Numbered from the stretch's first letter, positions 50,915 through 59,947 are shown. The stretch: 64,000 nucleotides of DNA from Flavobacterium sp. H122 (GCF_004959765.1 NZ_SJZD01000008.1:1-64000); one strand, 5' to 3'. Program-made: numbers and translations. Notes: generated by a model from the letters alone, not told the origin.

Positions 50915-53302
50915 ATGATTGATAAAATAAAACTTGAGAAGTATCCCAAACTTGTCAAGCTGATTAATTGGGTTAAAACCAACCGAATAAAATCAATAAT
51001 AGGTCTTGTATTATTGATGGTGTACTATTTTTCATTACCAAGAACATTATTTGAGGAACCTTTTTCAACGGTTATTGAAAGTAATGAAGGTGATTTATTA
51101 GCAGCAAAGATTGCCCGTGACGGTCAATGGCGTTTTCCGGAGCAGGACAGTATTCCTGATAAGTTCAAACAATGTCTGATTTATTTCGAAGACGAACATT
51201 TTAATTATCACTTTGGATTTAATCCTGTTGCGATGGTTAAAGCAATCAAACAAAACCGCAGTGCCGGGAAAGTAGTCAGGGGAGGAAGCACGATTACCCA
51301 ACAGGTTGTCCGTTTGTCACGGAAGAATAAAAAACGGACCTATTTTGAGAAGGTTATCGAAATTATTCTGGCAACTCGCTTGGAATTCAGGCATTCAAAA
51401 GAAAGAATCCTCGAATTGTATGCAGCACACGCTCCCTTTGGAGGTAATGTGGTAGGATTGGAAATGGCTGCCTGGCGTTATTTTGGTGTACAACCACACC
51501 AGCTATCGTGGGCTGAAAGTGCTACTTTAGCTGTTCTGCCTAATGCTCCCCGATTGATTTATCCGGGAAAAAATCAACTGCAACTTTTGAAAAAAAGAAA
51601 TGGTTTGCTGAAAAAATTGATGGATAACGAAATTATCGATACTATGACATATGATTTGGCATTACGAGAGCCTTTACCTCAAAGACCTTATTTGCTGCCT
51701 CAAATTGCCCCGCATCTTTTAGAGAAAGTGGCTTTGGAGCACGAAGGGCAGAAAATAAAAACTACTGTAAATGTTTCCCTGCAAAATCGAATCAACCAAA
51801 TTGTGAGACAATATCATAGTCAGTATAGTCAAAATGAAGTGCATAACATGGCTGTTTTGATGATTGATGTGAAAAATAGAAATATCATCAGTTATGTAGG
51901 GAATTCACCAACCGATTTGATGCATGATAAAGACGTTGATATTATAACGGCGCCGCGTAGTACGGGAAGTGTACTCAAGCCTTTGTTGTTCGCTTCAATG
52001 TTGGATGAAGGTGAAATTTTACCGAATACGCTTGTGGCTGATATACCCACTCAGATTTCGGGATATGCACCGCAGAACTTCAATCTGACTTTTGACGGGG
52101 CTGTGCCGGCGCAAAGAGCTTTGTCACGTTCATTGAATATTCCAGCGGTATTGATGTTACAGGAACATGGTGTGCATAAGTTTTACGAGACTTTACAACA
52201 ATTCAAATTAAAAAATATTAATAAACATCCGGATCATTATGGTTTGTCATTAATTTTGGGCGGGGCCGAAAGTAACCTTTGGGATTTGTGTCGTACGTAT
52301 GCTAATTTGACTTCAACTCTGAATTATCATATCAAAACATTTGGGAAGTACAGAGAAAATGAATTTTCAGAACTGAATTATCAAAATGGTTTCGAACAGG
52401 ATTTTGGTGATGAAACATCAGAGAAGCAAATTCTTGGAGCGGGGTCCATTTATTTGACTTATAATGCAATGAAGGAAGTCAACCGCCCTGAAACTGATGA
52501 AGCCTGGCGTTTTTATGACTCATCTATGGAAATTGCTTGGAAAACGGGAACGAGTTTTGGTAATCGCGATGCTTGGGCAATAGGGACAAACAGTGATTAT
52601 GTGGTGGGGATTTGGGTTGGAAATGCTTCGGGAGAAGGACGTCCCGAATTAACGGGTATAGACAGCGCAGCTCCGGTTTTGTTTGATGTTTTCAATCTCC
52701 TGCCAAGAAAAAGATGGTTCAAAACGCCTTCGTATGACTTGCAAACTGCCGAATGTTGTGCGTTAAGTGGTCATTTGGCACAGGATAATTGTCCTAAAGT
52801 GGAACAATTGATCCCTAAAAATGGTAAAAAAACAAAAGTATGTCCGTATCATCAATTGATTCATCTCGATCCATCAGAACAATTCAGAGTAAACAGTACT
52901 TGTGAAAATGTAGATTCCATGGTTACTAAAAGTTGGTTTGTGTTGCCTCCGGTAATGGAATGGTATTATAAAAACCTACACATCGATTATAAACCATTGC
53001 CTCCTTTTCGAAATGATTGTCAGGGAGCGCAACAAACCAGTATGGGGTTTATTTACCCTAAAGGGAACAGTAAAATCTATTTGACTAAAAATTTTGAAGG
53101 AAAAATTCAACCTGTTGTTTTAAAAGTGGCACACAGTAACAGAGATTACAAATTGTTTTGGTATATTGATAGAGAATTTAAAGGAACAACTCAAACTTTT
53201 CATGAAATGCCGGTTGTGGTTAATACAGGAAAGCATTTGATTACTGTTGTTGATGAAAAAGGGAATGAAATTAAACAATATGTCGAAATTGTAAATGATT
53301 AG
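50915..53302 (+). CDS. pbpC: Penicillin-binding protein 1C
   Basis: A 795-residue bifunctional peptidoglycan synthase. One N-terminal transmembrane helix (about 27-42) precedes the transglycosylase domain with catalytic-type Glu92 in FEDEHF and GGSTITQQVVRLSRK. The transpeptidase has SxxK in STGSVLKP, SLN in RSLNIPAVL and KTGTSFGNRDAW. The C-terminal 200 residues are the PBP1C (BiPBP_C) domain with several Cys (TAECCALSGHLAQDNC). It follows the alpha-2-macroglobulin gene as in E. coli. Its end overlaps the next frame by 8 bases. Confidence 0.94.
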   Translation: MIDKIKLEKYPKLVKLINWVKTNRIKSIIGLVLLMVYYFSLPRTLFEEPFSTVIESNEGDLLAAKIARDGQWRFPEQDSIPDKFKQCLIYFEDEHFNYHFGFNPVAMVKAIKQNRSAGKVVRGGSTITQQVVRLSRKNKKRTYFEKVIEIILATRLEFRHSKERILELYAAHAPFGGNVVGLEMAAWRYFGVQPHQLSWAESATLAVLPNAPRLIYPGKNQLQLLKKRNGLLKKLMDNEIIDTMTYDLALREPLPQRPYLLPQIAPHLLEKVALEHEGQKIKTTVNVSLQNRINQIVRQYHSQYSQNEVHNMAVLMIDVKNRNIISYVGNSPTDLMHDKDVDIITAPRSTGSVLKPLLFASMLDEGEILPNTLVADIPTQISGYAPQNFNLTFDGAVPAQRALSRSLNIPAVLMLQEHGVHKFYETLQQFKLKNINKHPDHYGLSLILGGAESNLWDLCRTYANLTSTLNYHIKTFGKYRENEFSELNYQNGFEQDFGDETSEKQILGAGSIYLTYNAMKEVNRPETDEAWRFYDSSMEIAWKTGTSFGNRDAWAIGTNSDYVVGIWVGNASGEGRPELTGIDSAAPVLFDVFNLLPRKRWFKTPSYDLQTAECCALSGHLAQDNCPKVEQLIPKNGKKTKVCPYHQLIHLDPSEQFRVNSTCENVDSMVTKSWFVLPPVMEWYYKNLHIDYKPLPPFRNDCQGAQQTSMGFIYPKGNSKIYLTKNFEGKIQPVVLKVAHSNRDYKLFWYIDREFKGTTQTFHEMPVVVNTGKHLITVVDEKGNEIKQYVEIVND

Positions 53303-54114
53303 TTTTTTTAAAAAAATACTCGATTTTTATATTCACGGAAGTATTCATGTGGCTTTGGCTGTATTTTCTTTGGTACAGATGACCTTTCATTTTTTTCATA
53401 TTACCCATAATGCACCAATGTCTTTTTTTGCTTTCTTCGGAACCATTGTGGGGTATAATTTTGTGAAATATGACGAATTGGTCAGAGCAAAAAAACTGCA
53501 GATGAATGCTGAAAGAAAAGCTATAGTGGTTCTAAGTGTAATATCTTTTTTGGCTACGGCGTATTGTTTTTTTTTTATTGGAGAGACAAACACAAATTGT
53601 ATCTCTCGCTTTTTTAGGATTGACTGTTTTATACACATTACCGGTTATTCCTAAAATGGGAAATGCCCGCAATTGGGCAGGAATAAAAATATATATTGTG
53701 GCATTTTGCTGGGCAGGAATTACACTTTTGTTGCCTATAATAAATGCAGATTTGCCTTTTAGTCATGATGTTTGGCTGAAGTTTTGCCAGCGCTTTTTAT
53801 TGGTCATTATTTTAATATTGATTTTTGAAATCATTGATTTGAAAAATGATGACCTATCACTGCAAACCGTTCCTCAGAAATTAGGTGTAGAAAAGACAAA
53901 ACTTTTAAACCTTTTTCTTCTGATTCCGTTTTATTGCCTGGAATTTCTAAAATCAGATTTCAGGATTATCCAGCTTTGGATTAATTTAATGCTCATAGTT
54001 GTCTTAGCAGTATTTACATTATTTGCCAGTCCCAAGCGATCAGAATATTATACTTCTTTTTGGGTGGAAAGTGTTCCCGTTTTTTGGTGGTTGTTGGTAC
54101 TGCTATTGTGTTGA
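53295..54114 (+). pseudogene. UbiA-like membrane protein, frameshifted in a T10 tract
   Basis: A polytopic membrane protein of about 272 residues split by a one-base frameshift in ten T at 53567-53576. The first part reads ISFFKKILDFYIHGS to FLATAYCFF (with VGYNFVKYDEL). The rest, read one base off, continues LERQTQIVSLAFLGLTVLYT to SVPVFWWLLVLLLC, with DLKNDDLSLQTVPQKLG. These two acidic patches correspond loosely to the Asp-rich motifs of UbiA prenyltransferases. Removing one T restores a single frame. It may be phase variation, slippage rescue, a recent mutation or a sequence error. Its start overlaps pbpC by 8 bases. Confidence 0.72.
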
Positions 54115-54277
54115 TTTTTTTAAAATCAGGTGTTTATACGCTGTTGAGGTTTTCAAAATCACCTTAAGTTTGTTGAGTAATATTACTTAGACGTCGAGGT
54201 TGAGATTGACACAACTTTAAAAACAAGGCGGATTCTGAAAAGCCATATGAGTAGGGAATCAATTAAACAACTAAATT

Positions 54278-54565
54278 ATGTCAACTAACACAGTATTAAA
54301 CGACAAAGAGATTATCGTAGGAGGATGGTCTCCATACCATCCGTTAACAGCTCAGGATAAAGCAGTATTTGATGAGGCTATGAAAGGCTTTGTAGGAGTA
54401 AAATATACACCTAATACCGTTTCGACTCAGGTAGTAGCGGGAACAAATTACCGCTATAAATGTACAGCAAGTATGCCGCCTGCATTAGTGGTTTGGGAAG
54501 CTATCGTAGAAATCTTCCAACCATTAAATGGTGCTCCGTATGTTACAGGAATTGTAAGATTATAA
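54278..54565 (+). CDS. Stefin-like cystatin (cysteine protease inhibitor)
   Basis: A 95-residue protein without signal peptide. The cystatin signature STQVVAGTNYRYK (QVVAG near 52-56) lies in the middle. A Gly-Gly pair near the N-terminus (IIVGGWSPYHP), a helix (DKAVFDEAMKGF) and a late hairpin-like LNGAPYVTG complete the layout of animal stefins (family I25), which also lack disulfides. Its partner protease is unknown, and the only C25 protease in view is extracellular PorU. The gene stands alone and has a good terminator. Inhibition is inferred from the family. Confidence 0.8.
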   Translation: MSTNTVLNDKEIIVGGWSPYHPLTAQDKAVFDEAMKGFVGVKYTPNTVSTQVVAGTNYRYKCTASMPPALVVWEAIVEIFQPLNGAPYVTGIVRL

Positions 54566-54590
54566 TTCTGTAGATTATATAAGTGAATGG

Positions 54591-54615
54591 CAGAGCGGTT
54601 AGTTTAACCGCTCTG
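54591..54615. terminator. Terminator after the cystatin gene
   Basis: CAGAGCGGTTA (54591-54601) pairs with TAACCGCTCTG (54605-54615) around GTT, then TTTTT. It overlaps the 3' end of the convergent SRPBCC gene. Confidence 0.8.
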
Positions 54616-55062
54616 TTTTTCAGCAAAAAGCTTTAAAAGAGTATTTCTTTCAATAATTATTTTTATGAGGTACTTTTTTAGAACTGATTCATTAAAGATT
54701 TTACCCAAAATCCCAAACGGAGTTTCATAAATAATCTCATCAATCATTACAGTGGAATTGTTTTGGGTTATAAATCGATGATGATGAATGAAAGACTTAA
54801 AGCAGCCATTGATCATTTCGTCAGTAAATGAACCGTATTTACTCATTTGGCTGATTTTACTTTCATGAGTAAGATAGAAGCCAAAATGTTTCCCACGCCA
54901 GGTTACAGTCTCGCCAAGTTCAATATGTCCGCTTGTTCTTCCTTTGGTTGCTTTTTCTTTGGTTTTCTTCAGTGATTCCTGATGAAAATCAATACTTCTG
55001 GATAAATCGAAAACAATTTCTTTTGCTGAATTGATAACAGTTTCAAAATATAACTTAGTCAT
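54604..55062 (-). CDS. SRPBCC-fold protein
   Basis: A 152-residue protein from ATG 55062; longer starts run into the upstream gene. It has the look of the SRPBCC/START-like ligand-binding family: an opening strand ending KLYFETVINSAKEIVFDLSR, a helix with DFH, GETVTWRGKHFGF and the last helix LLKLFAEKQ. It binds an unknown hydrophobic ligand. It is the last gene of the minus-strand operon, and its start overlaps the stop of the epimerase gene by 8 bases. In other bacteria SRPBCC proteins often accompany TIGR01777 epimerases. Confidence 0.75.
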   Translation of the reverse strand: MTKLYFETVINSAKEIVFDLSRSIDFHQESLKKTKEKATKGRTSGHIELGETVTWRGKHFGFYLTHESKISQMSKYGSFTDEMINGCFKSFIHHHRFITQNNSTVMIDEIIYETPFGILGKIFNESVLKKYLIKIIIERNTLLKLFAEKQSG

Positions 55063-55966
55063 TTTGAAGTAAATTTTTGAAGACAGTTTCAATGTCCGTG
55101 AAATTAAATGTAAAACCATTCTCCTGTAATCGTTTCGGAATCACATTACGGCTTTTTAAAACCAATTCGGTTTCTGTTCCAATTATTTTAGCGCCAAATT
55201 CAAGCATTCTTTTTCCTATTGGTGTCCCTACAGGAATTTTCATGGTTTTACGCAATGCTTTCATGAAATCTTTGTTTTGGATTGGAGTAGGGGAAACAAT
55301 ATTAACCACTCCGGTCATCTCTTTTTCAACCACAAAAGCCAATGCTCTGGCGAAGTCTTCTTCATGAATCCAACTTACAAACTGTTTTCCGCTGCCTTGT
55401 TTACCACCAAAACCAATTTGGGTTAAGTTTTTGAGAGGAAGAAATGCACCGCCGTTTTTTCCTAACACTATTGAAGTACGCAAAGCAGTTTTTCTAGTAT
55501 TGGGAGTTTCAGTTTTGAAGAATGCTTTTTCCCAGCTTTGTGCTACGTTCATAGAAAAATCACTGCCTGTTTCACCGGTAAATTCATCCATTTGTTTGTC
55601 TTCTGAATGACGGTATATAGTTGCTGTCGATGAATTTAACCAATGTTTTGGCGGGTTTTCACATTGTAATACGGCTTTATTCAGGATTTTAGTGCTGTTA
55701 ATCCTTGATAAAAGAATTTCTTTTTTATTGGCTTTGTTATAACGGCAATCCACTGATTTGCCTGCCAGATTGATAAGGATGTCGGTGTTTTCCAGTTCAT
55801 GCTCCCAGCCAGTAAGGGTTTTGGCATTCCAATGGATATACTTAACGTTTTCTTCCTGTCTGTCTTTTCCACGGGTAAGTACGACAATTTCCTCGCAATT
55901 TTTTTTGAAATGATTGATCAAAACTTGTCCTAAAAAACCTGTTCCTGCTGCTATGACTATTTTCAT
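55055..55966 (-). CDS. TIGR01777 family epimerase
   Basis: A 303-residue extended-SDR protein from ATG 55966. The Rossmann loop is AAGTGFLGQVL, then INLAGKSVDCRY, STATIYRHS and ALRTSIVLGKNGGAFLPLK, ending in NVIPKRLQENGFTFNF, as in the YfcH/TIGR01777 group. No substrate is known for the family. The start codon overlaps the stop of the DCC1-type gene (ATGA), so translation is coupled. Confidence 0.88.
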   Translation of the reverse strand: MKIVIAAGTGFLGQVLINHFKKNCEEIVVLTRGKDRQEENVKYIHWNAKTLTGWEHELENTDILINLAGKSVDCRYNKANKKEILLSRINSTKILNKAVLQCENPPKHWLNSSTATIYRHSEDKQMDEFTGETGSDFSMNVAQSWEKAFFKTETPNTRKTALRTSIVLGKNGGAFLPLKNLTQIGFGGKQGSGKQFVSWIHEEDFARALAFVVEKEMTGVVNIVSPTPIQNKDFMKALRKTMKIPVGTPIGKRMLEFGAKIIGTETELVLKSRNVIPKRLQENGFTFNFTDIETVFKNLLQND

Positions 55967-56790
55967 AAAGTGATGTTTAAGATTAAATAAAGTGCTATGA
56001 TGCGGTAAAGCACCCAGGTGAAACTTAAATATTTGGGAAGTTGTTGAATTGCAATCCTGCGGACATGCTCCATGAAGATTAATAATACGGTTACTGCAAA
56101 CCAACTTAGTGCTATTGCTGCATTAACTTCAGTGAATTGATTGATTATTAGTATCGGAATCAGGAGCAGACAACCATATAGTGAAACGGTCATGAGATTA
56201 CCGAGATAATTTATTATCGTTTTAAAGTCTTTGTTAAAAAGAAAACAAACCTGAAAAAGAATTTGTCCGCCTGCCATAAATACTTCTCTTGAGTAACTGC
56301 TTTTTGGTATATAAGGCATCATTTCAGCACAATTGAAAAGGACAATAGTTGTGATGCAAATGGCAAAAAGGATATAAAAAATTCTGTATTTTAAATCGAA
56401 TGTTGGTTCGCATTGTAGTTTTGTTTCAGTAGTTTTTCCATTAGGAATGATCACTTTGCGGTTGTAAGAAATGAAAGAGTAGAGTTTTTTCAGCAGATAA
56501 TTTACAGGAGGAATTTTTCCTGTTTTTTCGATTATAGGGAATGAATTTCCTATGATTCTTAACAAACTGTCTATGCCATAAACAACTGTTTTGTTCTTGT
56601 AATCGATTAAGGCAATTTCGTTGGCTGCTCTTTCGAGATTTAAATAAGCTGTTTCTTTCTCATTGATTTGGTTATAAGGTTTTCTTCCGTTTTTATCAAG
56701 CATTCCGGTTTTTACAAAAGCAGAAGTATAAACCTGACAAAGCGGACAGTCTTCGTCGTATAGTATCGTTTGATTTTGAAGTGTTTTCAT
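55963..56790 (-). CDS. DCC1-type thiol-disulfide domain fused to a membrane domain
   Basis: A 275-residue protein. The N-terminal 130 residues are a DCC1/DUF393 thioredoxin-like domain with Cys15 and Cys18 in DEDCPLCQVY and GIDSLLRIIG. The C-terminal part has four or more transmembrane helices (IFYILFAICITTIVLFN, VSLYGCLLLIPILII, LSWFAVTVLLIFM, IIALYLILNI). Many DCC1 proteins are stand-alone, so the membrane fusion is notable. It sits between overlapping ATGA junctions with the DUF2071 and epimerase genes. Confidence 0.82.
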   Translation of the reverse strand: MKTLQNQTILYDEDCPLCQVYTSAFVKTGMLDKNGRKPYNQINEKETAYLNLERAANEIALIDYKNKTVVYGIDSLLRIIGNSFPIIEKTGKIPPVNYLLKKLYSFISYNRKVIIPNGKTTETKLQCEPTFDLKYRIFYILFAICITTIVLFNCAEMMPYIPKSSYSREVFMAGGQILFQVCFLFNKDFKTIINYLGNLMTVSLYGCLLLIPILIINQFTEVNAAIALSWFAVTVLLIFMEHVRRIAIQQLPKYLSFTWVLYRIIALYLILNITL

Positions 56791-57500
56791 AAGACTATTT
56801 TTCGTTTGTTTTCAACAGTAATTTCAGAACCTTCCGCCAGAAATACTGATGCAGGTTTTAAATGATTTAGAAAAGTAAAATCTTTTCCGTAGGTGTGTTC
56901 AAAATCTACTTGAATGTCATAATTTTTGATGTAGTACTGTTTCCATTTTTGATGTTTGACCTCATACTCGTACGTTTTATTTTGATTGTATTTGGTGTAT
57001 CCAAAATAGTGTTCCATTATAAATGCAGCTTCGCTTCCTTCTTCTATCGGACTAATAAAATCATAAGCGTTGACACTTATGTGATTTGTTTTCTTCTGAT
57101 TTTGCCAACTGTAACCGACTTTCAACACCTCGGCTTCCAGTTTATTTTGGTGCTGCATGAAGAGTGTTTTGTAGTTTTCTTTGTAAAAAGTATTGGCTAC
57201 AAAAGTGATGGCTTTTTTGGGAACAATTTCCTGAATGAATACTACACCGCGTTTCCACTCACCATTTTCAAACCGTTTGACATAAAACCGCAGATTGACT
57301 TCTTCAAAATCGCTATGCTTCGGAATTCTAAAGCCTAGTACTCTGGTGTCTTTGAAAAGAAATCCAACTAAACTCACATAACAGTTGCCATTCCATATAT
57401 CGAGTTCGGTTCCAGCGGGAATGTATTTTTTCAAATACTCAGGATTGATGGCATAGTTTGCCATAATCAGGTTTTTCCATTGTGCAGTTAGAAAACTCAT
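56787..57500 (-). CDS. DUF2071 (YqjF-like) protein
   Basis: A 237-residue soluble protein of the YqjF/DUF2071 family: WKNLIMANYAINPEYLKKYI at the N-terminus, the family's opening, CYVSLVGFLFKDTRV, and a beta-rich middle. Function unknown. It is the first gene of the four-gene operon. An AAACTTTCA inverted repeat 27-52 bases before its start is the likely operator. Confidence 0.85.
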   Translation of the reverse strand: MSFLTAQWKNLIMANYAINPEYLKKYIPAGTELDIWNGNCYVSLVGFLFKDTRVLGFRIPKHSDFEEVNLRFYVKRFENGEWKRGVVFIQEIVPKKAITFVANTFYKENYKTLFMQHQNKLEAEVLKVGYSWQNQKKTNHISVNAYDFISPIEEGSEAAFIMEHYFGYTKYNQNKTYEYEVKHQKWKQYYIKNYDIQVDFEHTYGKDFTFLNHLKPASVFLAEGSEITVENKRKIVL

Positions 57501-57526
57501 AACTTTTTAATTTTATTGTTAATTTT

Positions 57527-57552
57527 AAACTTTCAGAAAAAAATGAAAGTTT
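57527..57552 (-). promoter_or_regulatory. Putative operator for the DUF2071 operon
   Basis: AAACTTTCA (57527-57535) and TGAAAGTTT (57544-57552) are perfect 9-bp arms with an 8-base spacer. It ends 27 bases upstream of the DUF2071 start. A near-identical element lies at the same distance before the GbsR-type regulator. Confidence 0.65.
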
Positions 57553-57647
57553 TTATTAAAAAAATAATATTTAATTCGAATGCTTTTTATTGTTTTTCAT
57601 AGGTCTCATTGAATAGTTTTTTGTTCAGGATTTTAAATTTGATAAAA

Positions 57648-58151
57648 CTATTTCATAAACTTGACAAGTAACTGTGCTAACCAATTATCCTTGTATTCTG
57701 TGATCTTGTCCAAAACATTATCTGCTTTCAAAACAAAGTCATATAATTTTGAAGTTTGATCCACAAAATGTTTTTCTTCAGTTGATGAAGAAGCATTAAT
57801 TGACGAGACTTCCTTCAAAACTTTCAAAGCAGGCTTGATTTCTCTTTTACTTCTTTCTCTTGAAATTTTTACGGCTAATTCATCAAGGTCTTTTTCAGCT
57901 GTAAAAAACTCCCTTCTTTCTCCGGCTTTAAATTCTTTGTAAACAATGCCCCAATCCATCAAGGCACGTAAATTCATACTCGCGTTGCCACGTGAAATCT
58001 GCAATTCTTCCATAATGTCTTCCATAGAAACCGGTTCGTTGGATACCATAAGTAAAGCATGAATCTGAGCCATCGTTTTGTTGATGCCCCATTGTGAACC
58101 CAATGCTCCCCAAGTTTGAACGAATTTATTTTTTGCTTCTTTGAATTCCAT
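57648..58151 (-). CDS. GbsR/MarR-type transcriptional regulator
   Basis: A 167-residue winged-helix protein of the GbsR/DUF-MarR branch (MarR fold). It has FVQTWGALGSQWGINKTMAQ, which is typical of GbsR-like regulators, followed by the helix-turn-helix VSMEDIMEELQISRGNASMNLRALMDWGIV and a wing (KAGERREFF). It probably represses or activates itself and the downstream four-gene operon through the AAACTTTCA elements. The C-terminal helices would form the dimer. The ligand is unknown. Confidence 0.85.
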   Translation of the reverse strand: MEFKEAKNKFVQTWGALGSQWGINKTMAQIHALLMVSNEPVSMEDIMEELQISRGNASMNLRALMDWGIVYKEFKAGERREFFTAEKDLDELAVKISRERSKREIKPALKVLKEVSSINASSSTEEKHFVDQTSKLYDFVLKADNVLDKITEYKDNWLAQLLVKFMK

Positions 58152-58176
58152 GAGACAAATGTATAATAAAGTTTTT

Positions 58177-58201
58177 AAACTTTCAAAAAAAATGAAACAT
58201 T
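58177..58201 (-). promoter_or_regulatory. Putative operator upstream of the GbsR-type regulator
   Basis: AAACTTTCA (58177-58185), a 7-base spacer, then TGAAACATT (58193-58201), an imperfect version of the element at 57527-57552. It ends 26 bases before the regulator start. It also lies just upstream of the divergent lipoprotein promoter. Confidence 0.6.
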
Positions 58202-58221
58202 TATTGTTTGTAATATTTAGA

Positions 58222-58249
58222 TTGTTAAATTTTATATTTTCTATATTTG
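58222..58249 (+). promoter_or_regulatory. Bacteroidetes-type promoter
   Basis: TTG (58222-58224), 17 bases, then TATATTTG (58242-58249), matching the -33 TTG and -7 TAnnTTTG elements with good spacing. The box ends 19 bases before the ATG at 58269. Confidence 0.65.
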
Positions 58250-58268
58250 TGAATAGAAAAAAATAGAT

Positions 58269-59432
58269 ATGGTAAATAGATTCAGATTGATGGAAAGAAA
58301 GTTTAATTTGCTTCTTTTTGTCTTTGCAATTTTTTTTGTTGGATGTGAGCGTAATGAAAAGAAAAATGCCGGGGAAGGAATTGCAGGGAAAAAACTTGAA
58401 ATTTCATCTGGTGAAATACAACGGATTTTAAATACAAAGGCAAATCTGGAAAGCTCTCAGGTTTCAGAAAATGTGAGATTAAGTCTCCCTGAAAACTATT
58501 TTTTCCGTACAAGTACTCTAAGTAAAGAAGATGTAAGTTACTCTCCGTCGATAAGTTTAATTGTAAAGGACAGTTGCGATTATGTGGAGCTTAAGAATCC
58601 GTTGTTTGCTATTAACAATAATCAAATAGCGGATGAAATAATTTTTATTGTGAAAGCAGAAAAAAGCGATTTGTTGAGTGTCAAAAAGATGAAATCGGAT
58701 TACAATGTAGAGACCGTTTATTTTGAAGATAAGAATAGTATTGTTTTTAGCGATGATGATACTTTTTCAACCCTGCATTTTCAATACGATTCAAAAACTA
58801 AAAACTATCTGATTTACACTGGAACTATAAGCTGGTCTAAAAAATTCACCCAAGAAGAAAAGCTCAATCAGGCATTTTACTTTTTGCGGAATGCTAAAAA
58901 TCTTTTGAGCCCTAATTTCACAAAGCAGGAATTTTCCTGGAATGATTATGTTGCTAATAGGCCTAAAATTGAAGTTAATCTGATGAAATATTTTTTTAAA
59001 AATTTCAAAAAAGAAATGAGTGGTTTTTTAAATGTTCACGAAGTTTCCAGTCCTGAGTATGATTCCCATTCATTTTTTGAATTGTATAGAATGCCTAAAA
59101 ATGGAGAACATTTATTTTATAGTTTTTTGAATCAAATCCAAGAAGGTAAATTTGAAGAAGCCTATGAATTAAAATGGGCGAGAGAATTGTTTTATACAGA
59201 TGATAAGTGCAAGGTTGTACCAAAGGGAAATGCAACGATGATAGAAATTACAGAATTAGATTATGACGGAAAGATTTACGGCACGAAATACATGGTTTGC
59301 AGTACAATTAATAAAGGTGGTCAATCCTTTCTGCTGAAAACAGACGATGACTTAAATGAAGGAGTGACGGATTTTTTCCTGAAAATGTTTGATTATTATT
59401 CGAATCACTCAACTTTAGAATTGACAAATTAA
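58269..59432 (+). CDS. Lipoprotein of unknown function
   Basis: A 387-residue lipoprotein with a signal ending at Cys26 (FFVGCERN). An ATG eight codons in (58290) gives an equally good signal. The mature part is mixed alpha/beta without a motif I recognise (FFRTSTLSKEDV; SWSKKFTQEEKLNQAFYFL). It has its own good promoter, and the next lipoprotein gene follows after 6 bases. Confidence 0.6.
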   Translation: MVNRFRLMERKFNLLLFVFAIFFVGCERNEKKNAGEGIAGKKLEISSGEIQRILNTKANLESSQVSENVRLSLPENYFFRTSTLSKEDVSYSPSISLIVKDSCDYVELKNPLFAINNNQIADEIIFIVKAEKSDLLSVKKMKSDYNVETVYFEDKNSIVFSDDDTFSTLHFQYDSKTKNYLIYTGTISWSKKFTQEEKLNQAFYFLRNAKNLLSPNFTKQEFSWNDYVANRPKIEVNLMKYFFKNFKKEMSGFLNVHEVSSPEYDSHSFFELYRMPKNGEHLFYSFLNQIQEGKFEEAYELKWARELFYTDDKCKVVPKGNATMIEITELDYDGKIYGTKYMVCSTINKGGQSFLLKTDDDLNEGVTDFFLKMFDYYSNHSTLELTN

Positions 59433-59438
59433 AAAAAC

Positions 59439-59927
59439 ATGAAAAAAAATATTGTTGGTTTATTGGTATTAGCTTTTATTTCTTGTAATCCAGTTGGAGA
59501 AAATCTGGGAGAAGTGCAGCTGATTCAAAAAGGAATTTCTTCAATCGAAGGATTGGATTTGAAAGAAGGGGATGAAATCGTTTTTTGGACTAAACTCTCA
59601 ACCCGAAAAGATTCCACCTTTTCCAAATACAAAATGAGATACAGTATTAGTCAGGATGATAAAATTGTGAAATTTGACAGTCTGAACATTGCTGATGGTG
59701 CTCACAGCATTAATTCTAAAACAACACAGGAGGGAATTACGCATTCTTCTGCAGAAGGAAAAGATTCGATAGAATATGTAAAAAATTGGGAATTTGAAAT
59801 TGAAAATAATTCATTTATTGTTCCTAAAGACGGGAAATACAATTTTGATTTTAAACTGTATCTTCCGGAAATGGATTTTTTTGCAAGTAACCAAAGCAGT
59901 GCCTCGGTTATAGTCAGAAAGAGATAA
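59439..59927 (+). CDS. Lipoprotein of unknown function
   Basis: A 162-residue lipoprotein with a lipobox at Cys16 (AFISCNPVG). The rest is beta-rich (EIVFWTKLST, KYKMRYSISQDD, KYNFDFKLYLPEMD), perhaps an Ig-like domain. It is co-transcribed with the upstream lipoprotein by 6-base spacing. Unrecognised. Confidence 0.6.
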   Translation: MKKNIVGLLVLAFISCNPVGENLGEVQLIQKGISSIEGLDLKEGDEIVFWTKLSTRKDSTFSKYKMRYSISQDDKIVKFDSLNIADGAHSINSKTTQEGITHSSAEGKDSIEYVKNWEFEIENNSFIVPKDGKYNFDFKLYLPEMDFFASNQSSASVIVRKR

Positions 59928-59947
59928 AAAAGTATAATAAAATAAAA

